14,190 nt of DNA from Phoronis ovalis (Eukaryota; Phoronida; Phoronidae). Made by a program: the position numbers and the translations under genes. Positions 10,401 through 14,190 of this stretch are shown here, one piece after another. The stretch lies in contig JAOXYB010033763.1 of assembly GCA_028565635.1 (NCBI GenBank), positions 1 through 14,190 on the forward strand, written 5' to 3'. The notes below the pieces were generated by a model. The model made no database searches. It was not told the DNA's origin and worked only from the letters and a program-made list of their open reading frames with translations. The stretch's first letter is position 1, and each line of letters begins with the position of its first letter.

Positions 10401-13400
10401 AAAAATGGATCCAATTTTCATAGAAATATCCTAAAAAATGGTTCCACTTTTCAACAAAATTCCTAACAATGGGTTGTTTTTTTACGATTTCATTTAAAAG
10501 TAATGTTTCCGGGAGATTTTTCCAGCAGAAAAGCTAAAGATTGGTCCTTTTTGACAGAAAACCCTTAAAATGGGTCCATTTGTGACCAAAATCCCTTATC
10601 AATGTGGTTGAGTTTGGACTGTACATCCACCCATATCGGTACCCCCTAGGAATGTGAGTTGTGTTAATTTTATTCTAACCAGTGAGTTAGTTTGTAAGTT
10701 CCTTGTGTCATACTTCAACTGGAATTTTTACAGGATCTTGATCAGACGGATGTAGTAATGAACAGTTCAGCCACTTTTGGGACAAATCAAATGCAGTTGA
10801 TGCGAAATCAGATGAAGGAGGTATACAAATTTCATGAAGATAAGACTAAGCAAAGTAGTTAACAAAACAGACATTTCAGATGCCCGTTTTAATGCTGGTG
10901 ATACATGTACATGTATTAATATTTCTATTTTAAAAAAATAAGTACACAAGTATTGTAATTTCTCTAGAATATAGCTTTAATGTGAGTTTATTAATAATTT
11001 CGAAACATTTATTTTGATATCTGTAGCTTATGGATGCTAACAATAAGTGGGATGAACACTGTAGAAAGATGCAAGAAGATTACATATTTCAAATTGCCAG
11101 ACTTAATCATGAAAAGGCTGAACTTTTACATAAACTTAGTGAGAAAACAGCAAATGAAGAAAAGCGTCAAGGTGAAATTGACAAAATGTTGTTAGCAGCT
11201 AAGAAAAAAGTCACTGATTTTGAGGTGTGGTAAAATTTTCTAGTTATTTTGTCATTTTTGCATTATCTTTGAGTTCCTAAGCATACTTATCCCTTGAAAC
11301 TTGATAGTTCATTTATGAACATGAAATAGTAGAAATCTTAGTGTATAATAAGTATTAGTATGGAATATGATACTAATTAAATAGATTGGACATGTTGGGA
11401 CTTTGAACTTTGTAAAGTTTGTTGATGTGGTTTACAGACCGAGAAAGAAGATGCTCTTCAGGAATTACATATGGAGAAACAACATGCAGCAAACCTTCAG
11501 CAGCAAGTTGCTACATTGCAACAACAAATCCAAATTCTGCCTGTAAGCCGATCTCAGTTGGCCGGTACAAACAGGGCACAACATAAAGCCGTTGTTGCTA
11601 CTCCAGTTATTGCCAGTGACACTATTATACGGCAATTGCAAGAGGAGATTTTAGTCCTCCAGCAGCAGGTATGACCATACAGAATTACTCCAGTACTATA
11701 AGTTAGTAAACAATTCAATTCATTCAGTTTTAAAGTTTAAGCAGTCTTAAGTTATAATTTTATTGACGAGCAGGATTATTTGAATTTCGAGGTAGGTATA
11801 GATTTCATAGCCATCCTAATCCGCAAGAAATTGAATAGGTTAAACAGAACTGTAGCTAGCTAAATTATGCATTAAATGATAAATTTATTGGTTGAGTAAG
11901 ATTTTATTATAAAAATGTAAAAGCCTTTATAACTGGTTTTGGGATTTTAAGAATTCTATTTTATTCTTTCTCCACATGATTTTGGATGACCGAGGCCATC
12001 AACGACTGTCATTATATCAGCATTATAATTTAATAATATAATTATAGAATGTAACCTTTCAAGAAGATTTTGAGAATGAGCGAAAGGACAGGGAGCGTTC
12101 CCAGCAACTCAAAGAGCAGTTCAAGCAACAACTAGAGAATGCTCGCACTGATAAAGTTTCTGCAGAACAAAATGTAAGCATTGCAAGATAGCTAAAATAA
12201 AATATTGTATAATTTGTATGGCCTGGATTTTCTTGCAGCTTAACATGTATTAAGAATATGTAAGTTGTCTAACCAGGATATTAAATGAATCTTTGCTCTC
12301 TGCCTTTCTTAATTCATATGGGTAGAAACAGAATCAGGATTGTTGTGGCAACTTATTGATGGGCCACTATAAGTTACTGCCATATTTTCTTAGTTTTGGC
12401 ATCGTGGATTAATTTTTTTATGTAATTTGAATGAAACTGGATAATTACTGCCTATCTTCTAGCTAAAGCTATTTAGATATGCAGCACTGTTATGACATTT
12501 GATGTGGATACTTTTTTGTGTATTAACAAATTCCAATTTTAGTTATGGAACTAATATTATAGGCGATAAAAAATAGAAATTTTGTAAATTTGAATATTTT
12601 AGCAATAGGTAAACTAATTGGATGAGCATTCATGAACTATGTTTTTAAGAAATAGGCAAAAAAAAAATTCAAGTACCGTTATTGTTGTAGTGCTTGAATT
12701 TTTTGTGAATGCATGCATGTAAGAAAACTAGTTATTTTTAAGGTATAAAAAGTTTAAATTGACCCATTTTTAAAAATTTATATCAATTTAAGCTTGGCGC
12801 TTGAACACTTATAAATATTGTGAAGTTACAGACAATTAAACTTAGGTGAGGGTGTAACTCCTGGTAGTATAATCCTTGACTTTGCAATATTACTATGTGG
12901 TTTATATCAGTTTATTAAAATAGTTTACATTTTAAACCACTGATTTCAAGCAGTTTTCCAATACTTGAGTCACAAGGTAGTGTGGTATCAAGGTATCAGT
13001 TATTGAAAAAAATTGCTATCCAGTGTGACAAGTCAGTAATTGCTGATAAAATATATTGTTACAATAATACTTCAGTAAGGGTTGACTTGCTTTTTGAGCA
13101 TTTAGTACAAGAAGTATTTATAACAGTATGGACAGAACTTGTTTTGGTAATATTCCAGACCTGTCTTCTGTTTTGGATAAATGTGATATTTGAAATGATG
13201 AAATAATATATTCAATAGAAGGATTGTTGATTTTGCTTCATTTCATAAGGTATTAAATAAAAATTTGTTCTCAATTCATTGATAAATTTTAATGTGGATG
13301 TATATGAGGAAGTACTTGTATTTTTGTAAATTGTGTGAATGAATGTAGGGATTGTATAGTTATTTATAAGGTATAAAAAGTTTGTATTGACCCATAATTT

Positions 13401-13691
13401 TACTATTATATAAATTGTCATACTGCGCAATTATTTTGGTCCAAATATTCAGTCTAGGCAGCTTGTTATGATAATTCTCGTCATAGCCTTGTTTCAATAT
13501 GCTTTCTTTGTCTCAGCTTACTGAAGCCCAGTTTGAAATAAGAAGACAAAAAAATAGGTTAGAAGAACAAGATTATACTGTTCAAGATTTGGAAAGGAAA
13601 AATGAGCAACTGAGAAGGGAGTTGCTAGAACTACGGAGGTACAATCAGATACAACAGCCGAGGCAGTGGCTGCCTACTCCAAGATCTGAAG
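1306..13691 (+). CDS. TNIP: TNIP/ABIN-family protein (A20-interacting, UBAN ubiquitin binding), 12 exons, 3' partial
   Basis: Gene-level entry. Joining exons 1306-1477, 3956-4071, 4699-4986, 7126-7296, 7588-7649, 8092-8212, 10035-10124, 10734-10820, 11027-11224, 11438-11668, 12048-12173 and 13517-13691 gives one open frame of about 612 residues with no internal stop. Intron phases are 1,0,0,0,2,0,0,0,0,0,0 and then an open phase 1. Human TNIP1 is about 636 residues. Blocks matching it in the same order are the N-terminal ENxxLxxKxxGxKxL/EESQ region, the LRKEN coil, NKWDEH and the UBAN core EDFxxERxDRER. Vertebrate TNIPs are cytosolic coiled-coil adaptors that bind Met1/Lys63 polyubiquitin and A20 and restrain NF-kB and cell-death signalling; the same role here is inference. 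No zinc finger or canonical LIR motif is seen in the visible part. The C-terminus is missing beyond the window. Assignment to TNIP1, 2 or 3 is not meaningful without a tree. Confidence 0.88.
1553..1745. repeat. Degenerate direct-repeat pair, ~118-nt spacing
   Basis: Copy 1 (about 1553-1625) and copy 2 (about 1670-1745) share the ordered blocks GCCATTTT..AATCCAAG-like, TCAAA(A)TTT, ATCT(T/C)AAGAA and AACATTTT..AAG. They differ by small indels. The CAAGATGGCC motif in copy 2 resembles a common kind of invertebrate dispersed repeat. Confidence 0.6.
3717..3740 (+). repeat. Poly-A run (24 A)
   Basis: An uninterrupted run of 24 A residues flanked on both sides by TTTTGT (TTTTGT-A24-TTTTGT). This could be a retroposed tail or slippage. 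No recognisable SINE or processed gene body precedes it. Confidence 0.6.
3956..4071 (+). CDS. TNIP: TNIP exon 2, N-terminal coiled coil continued
   Basis: Acceptor TTTTCTTAG before 3956 and donor GTGAGT at 4072. The first two bases complete an ACT codon with exon 1 (phase 1), then 38 full codons follow, residues about 58-96, ending in phase 0. The sequence GFYEESQFKNKNLEKEIEFL continues the coil and matches the spacing of LLEESQ in human TNIP1 directly after the exon 1 block. It is rich in Glu and Lys with Leu/Ile/Phe at heptad positions. Confidence 0.85.
4186..4517. mobile_element. MITE-like element 1, ~332 bp, long TIRs, 8-bp target duplication
   Basis: The left end GGGGCAGTCAGTATGAAAGT continues to about 4224. 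It is matched by the reverse complement of about 4478-4511 with few differences (GGGGCAGTCAATATAAAAGT), so the TIRs are about 35-38 bp. The perfect direct repeat GCTAAGAG flanks the element at 4178-4185 and 4518-4525. The right end has a few extra C/G bases (CCCGGG), so the ends are not exactly symmetric. The interior carries several ~30-36-nt units built on CCCTAA(C/G)GAAGTGA. There is no transposase frame, so it is non-autonomous; the 8-bp duplication fits hAT-like elements. It lies in intron 2 (4072-4698). Confidence 0.85.
4699..4986 (+). CDS. TNIP: TNIP exon 3, polar linker
   Basis: A strong pyrimidine tract with CTGCAG precedes 4699 and the donor is GTAAGT at 4987. It holds 96 codons, phase 0 at both ends, residues about 97-192. 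The segment is low in hydrophobics and rich in Ser, Thr, Asn and Asp (KDKEDVNVHTNTDEDLEVDS, then a Ser-rich stretch). It is probably disordered, like the linker at the same place in TNIP1. The vertebrate linker carries LIR motifs, but no W/F/Y-x-x-L/I/V core in acidic context is seen here. The end, DGDEAHLIL, may correspond to EDGNLMLHL of human TNIP1; that match is weak. Confidence 0.83.
6449..6690 (+). pseudogene. Decayed copy 1 of the exon 6 region
   Basis: GGTAGTTTGCTGAACAGACT, then AATGCTAGC, TGGCTAGGTAAA, CTTGAAAAGAA, then GGTGGTGGTAGTTTAAGGAC parallels exon 6 and its donor flank (8116-8226) block by block, with indels. Reading in the exon frame meets TGA at once. It also shares CTGATTTCT, TGCAAGTTCACATT and CTCT blocks with copy 2 through about 6690, beyond the part matching exon 6. 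Confidence 0.6.
6750..6985 (+). pseudogene. Decayed copy 2 of the exon 6 region
   Basis: Starting at a TTTATTTT tract like that before exon 6, it continues GGAAAG, ACAAACTAAAGGCAAATTG, AAACAAACTGGATTATGGAAG, ATAGCTAGGTAAAAC and GGTGGTGATTAAAAGGAC. This is the same order as exon 6 plus its flanks. In the exon 6 frame it reads KVDNYKLKANC and then a stop. It lies about 326 nt after copy 1, so the two look like a tandem duplication. Confidence 0.6.
7126..7296 (+). CDS. TNIP: TNIP exon 4, entry into the central coiled coil
   Basis: Acceptor ACTTTTAG before 7126 and donor CAG|GTGCAA after 7296. The donor is weaker than its neighbours. The exon has 57 codons, phase 0 at both ends, residues about 193-249. 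It begins ENQPTSM and ends VNKLEKKAKTFQ, which lines up with VHKNEQRTSILQ before the LRKEN coil of human TNIP1. A second in-frame donor, AAAAG|GTATCA after 7218, would give a 31-codon version that loses this conserved end. The longer form is preferred because it keeps the homology. Confidence 0.82.
7588..7649 (+). CDS. TNIP: TNIP exon 5, short coiled-coil exon
   Basis: Too short to stand out as an open frame. It is identified by acceptor TATTTCAG, donor AAG|GTAATT, and matching phases (0 in, 2 out). It encodes SLANSLTEEVMSLNTVNDNL plus two bases, residues about 250-269. The split codon AG|G makes Arg270 with exon 6 and produces LRKENQQLKRQ across the junction. This parallels the LRKENEALKAK motif of human TNIP1 and confirms both exons. 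Confidence 0.85.
7650..8091 (+). other. Intron 5 (442 bp)
   Basis: A phase 2 intron bounded by GTAATT and ATTTAG. It is AT-rich; I see nothing else in it. Confidence 0.8.
8092..8212 (+). CDS. TNIP: TNIP exon 6, LRKEN coiled coil end
   Basis: Acceptor CGTATTTAG before 8092 and donor AAG|GTGGTT after 8212. It supplies one base of Arg270 and 40 codons, residues 271-310, leaving phase 0. It begins KENQQLKRQFAKQ (coil) and moves to a polar stretch (NASEHNSWVKLEKNE). The frame stays open for 83 more codons into the following intron, giving a hydrophobic tail if that intron were retained. Two decayed copies of this exon region lie upstream in intron 3. An inner GTGTAA could act as an earlier donor, but it would break the phase. 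Confidence 0.8.
8213..10034 (+). other. Intron 6 (1822 bp)
   Basis: Bounded by GTGGTT and CTTTAG. The first 250 bases remain open in the exon 6 frame. An A-rich patch at 9014-9175 carries ten AATAAA hexamers. The rest is AT-rich with no recognised element. Confidence 0.75.
9014..9175 (+). promoter_or_regulatory. Cluster of ten AATAAA hexamers inside intron 6
   Basis: AATAAA starts at 9014, 9024, 9033, 9061, 9089, 9103, 9111, 9138, 9146 and 9170, all on the sense strand. It may be only low-complexity (ATAAA)n sequence. If any were used, transcripts would end after exon 6 and lack UBAN. A GT-rich downstream element is not obvious. Confidence 0.25.
10035..10124 (+). CDS. TNIP: TNIP exon 7, short linker
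   Basis: Acceptor ACTTTAG before 10035 and donor GAG|GTACAC after 10124. It has 30 codons, phase 0 at both ends, residues 311-340: acidic NDHEAELVTA, then a PPVSR turn, then QVKNQNIQKRQE. It falls where human TNIP1 has its Gly/Ser/Pro linker between central coils. Local similarity is too low to prove it, so the call rests on splice sites, frame and position. As a symmetric exon it could be skipped without a frameshift. Confidence 0.7.
10323..10650. mobile_element. MITE-like element 2, ~328 bp, 8-bp target duplication, internal ~31-nt repeats
   Basis: The perfect direct repeat AATGTGAG flanks the element at 10315-10322 and 10651-10658. The left end CAAGGGGGGTGGGGTAC and the reverse complement of the right end, CCTAGGGGGTACCGATATGG, are imperfect inverted repeats. 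The interior has about three units at 10365-10475 and two more at 10540-10610 on a consensus like ATGGGTCCATTTTT..CAAAAATCCCTAAA. No transposase frame is present. Length, G-rich ends, 8-bp duplication and CCCTAA-containing repeats resemble element 1, though the primary sequences differ. It lies in intron 7 (10125-10733). Confidence 0.75.
10734..10820 (+). CDS. TNIP: TNIP exon 8, lead-in to the NKWDEH block
   Basis: Acceptor TTTTTACAG before 10734 and donor GAG|GTATAC after 10820. It has 29 codons, phase 0 at both ends, residues 341-369. The end, NQMQLMRNQMKE, joins exon 9's LMDANNKWDEH. This parallels EQQRSELLEVNKQWDQHF of human TNIP1, so the splice is well supported. Confidence 0.82.
11027..11224 (+). 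CDS. TNIP: TNIP exon 9, conserved NKWDEH coiled coil
   Basis: Acceptor TATCTGTAG before 11027 and donor GAG|GTGTGG after 11224. It has 66 codons, phase 0 at both ends, residues 370-435. It begins LMDANNKWDEHCRKMQEDY and ends DKMLLAAKKKVTDFE. Human TNIP1 has NKQWDQHFRSMKQQYEQKI and then RKLLLAKSKIEMEE at the same spacing. This is one of the two strongest family matches in the window. It lies in the region just before the UBAN that in vertebrate TNIPs carries the A20-binding part. Confidence 0.92.
11438..11668 (+). CDS. TNIP: TNIP exon 10, Gln-rich coiled coil before UBAN
   Basis: Acceptor GGTTTACAG before 11438 and donor CAG|GTATGA after 11668. It has 77 codons, phase 0 at both ends, residues 436-512. 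It starts TEKEDALQELH, like the TDKEQL that follows the previous block in human TNIP1. Two Gln-rich coils follow (LQQQVATLQQQIQIL and LQEEILVLQQQ), separated by about 35 non-coil residues with basic and Val/Ala-rich character. The vertebrate segment with RLNKALEEAL that sits here is not recognisable. Confidence 0.85.
11669..12047 (+). other. Intron 10 (379 bp)
   Basis: Bounded by GTATGA and ATTATAG. It is AT-rich, with nothing recognised inside. Confidence 0.8.
12048..12173 (+). CDS. TNIP: TNIP exon 11, UBAN ubiquitin-binding motif
   Basis: Acceptor AATTATAG before 12048 and donor AAT|GTAAGC after 12173. It has 42 codons, phase 0 at both ends, residues 513-554. Residues 516-529 read FQEDFENERKDRER. 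This is the UBAN core DFxxERxxRE (D519, F520, E523, R524, R527, E528) shared by TNIPs, NEMO and optineurin, where it binds linear/Lys63 polyubiquitin as a coiled-coil dimer. The Asp corresponds to the residue altered in the ubiquitin-blind mouse ABIN1 D485N. The downstream half (SQQLKEQFKQQLENA) keeps K-E but has QQ-L in place of the usual EE-K. This exon decides the family assignment. Confidence 0.93.
12688..12787 (+). repeat. Intronic direct repeat, copy A
   Basis: It shares GTTATTT.TAAGGTATAAAAAGTTT..ATTGACCCAT with copy B at 13310-13416, plus upstream AGT.CTTG.ATTTTT and TGAATG.ATG.ATGTA blocks. The core is at 12731-12766. The copies are about 629 bp apart. Confidence 0.65.
13310..13416 (+). 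repeat. Intronic direct repeat, copy B
   Basis: Second copy of the segment at 12688-12787, with its core at 13359-13395. It is diverged by substitutions and short indels, so this is an old local duplication or two copies of one dispersed element. Confidence 0.65.
13517..13691 (+). CDS. TNIP: TNIP exon 12, C-terminal coil and Arg/Pro tail, donor open to the next exon
   Basis: Acceptor TTTGTCTCAG before 13517. It has 58 codons plus one base, residues 555-612. A Glu/Arg-rich coil (LTEAQFEIRRQKNRLEEQDY, then KNEQLRRELLELRR) continues the UBAN helix, followed by a Gln/Pro/Arg segment (QQPRQWLPTPRSE). Donor GAAG|GTAATA after 13691 is reasonable and phase 1, so at least one more exon should lie beyond the window. 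If it is not spliced, the frame ends eight codons later at a TAG at 13715-13717, giving a short alternative C-terminus. Confidence 0.82.
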
Positions 13692-14190
13692 GTAATACAA
13701 TTTTAAGTTTGGCGTAGTGGTGAATACATGGAACATAAAACATTTTTATGCCTATCCACATAGTGGTGGATGGGCACATAGTCGTAGCGAAGGTGTTGTC
13801 ATTGTCGTTGTATGTAACACTTTCTTTGTCTCGTGATAACAGCTTCAGTTTTTATCCGATCAGCTTCATATTCGGCACAGGGTAAATACAGGTCAAAGTG
13901 CAGGTCTCTTTTAATTTTGACCTTGATTACTTCCAAAATAGCCGAGTGGCGGCCATGTTTGTTCTCGAGAGGGCATGTAATGTTGTGCCTATAGCCGCGA
14001 AGACGAAGCGCTGCCTGGATGATTCAAAGGTGGTTCTAGGAAGGCCATAGAATGGTGGGCGTAATAGGCTAAGTGACATTTTAAAATGACCTTGACAAGT
14101 AGGTCAAATGCCACAACGATTCTTGGACATTTCTTGCGGTGCGTAACATTTTCTTTGTCTCGCAATAACTGCTTCAGTTTTTATCCGATC
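13692..14190 (+). other. Start of intron 12 with dispersed/tandem repeat
   Basis: This follows the exon 12 donor and has visibly higher GC than the other introns. It contains a repeat whose copies begin at about 13797 and 14124, TGACCTTGA/AGGTCAAA motifs, and a small hairpin ATCCAC-ATAGTG-GTGGAT at 13754-13771. No coding exon is seen before the window ends. Confidence 0.6.
13797..14190 (+). repeat. 329-bp-spaced direct repeat, second copy cut by the window end
   Basis: Copy 1 at 13797-13861 and copy 2 at 14124-14190 share GTAACA.TTTCTTTGTCTCG..ATAAC.GCTTCAGTTTTTATCCGATC. About 50 bases match with few differences, at 329-bp spacing. The second copy stops exactly at the window end, so the unit may repeat further. 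Confidence 0.75.

Larger units (their letters stand above)
12174..13516 (+). other. Intron 11 (1343 bp)
   Basis: Bounded by GTAAGC and GTCTCAG, phase 0 on both sides. It contains a duplicated ~100-bp segment (12688-12787 and 13310-13416). A 74-codon open frame at 12982-13206 shows no coding resemblance. Confidence 0.75.

Noticed and set aside
10767-10949. Minus-strand 60-codon frame
   Set aside because: It is antisense to exon 8, which is supported by homology across the exon 8-9 junction.
12982-13206. 74-codon + frame in intron 11
   Set aside because: Exons 11 and 12 join in phase 0 without it, there is no good splice pair around it, and it is hydrophobic with no family match.

Overview
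The window comes from an animal genome. It is AT-rich, and about 85-90% of it is intron or flanking DNA. It holds twelve short coding exons bounded by AG/GT splice sites, and mobile-element debris. The exon chain, on the + strand, encodes most of one protein: an orthologue of the TNIP/ABIN family (TNFAIP3/A20-interacting proteins, ubiquitin-binding regulators of NF-kB signalling). The exon sequences are too diverged from the human protein for a vertebrate. The dispersed repeats (ACATGTACATGT strings, CAAGATGGCC-type repeats, small TIR elements with internal tandem repeats) suggest a marine invertebrate, perhaps a mollusc; the species cannot be settled from sequence alone.

Layout: 1-1282 is upstream sequence with no recognisable gene. 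Exons 1-12 run from the likely start codon at 1306 to a donor after 13691. All twelve exons join in one frame, with phases matching at all eleven internal junctions, giving about 612 residues. The last visible donor is phase 1, so the C-terminal exon(s) lie beyond the window. In order, the protein has an N-terminal coiled coil (exons 1-2), a polar Ser/Thr/Asp-rich linker (exon 3), a coiled coil matching the middle of human TNIP1 (exons 4-6), a short linker (exon 7), a conserved NKWDEH coiled-coil block (exons 8-9), a Gln-rich coil (exon 10), the UBAN ubiquitin-binding motif (exon 11) and a final coil running into an Arg/Pro-containing tail (exon 12).

The introns hold the non-genic structure. 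There are two ~330-bp miniature inverted-repeat elements with perfect 8-bp target duplications (introns 2 and 7), each carrying internal ~30-nt repeats. There are two decayed, stop-containing copies of the exon 6 region in intron 3, a 118-nt-spaced repeat pair in intron 1, a duplicated ~100-bp segment in intron 11, a dense cluster of sense-strand AATAAA hexamers in intron 6, and a 329-bp-spaced repeat in the 3' intron that runs off the window. No CRISPR array, rRNA, tRNA or bacterial operon structure was seen.

Comparisons with human TNIP1 were made from memory, not by an alignment run.
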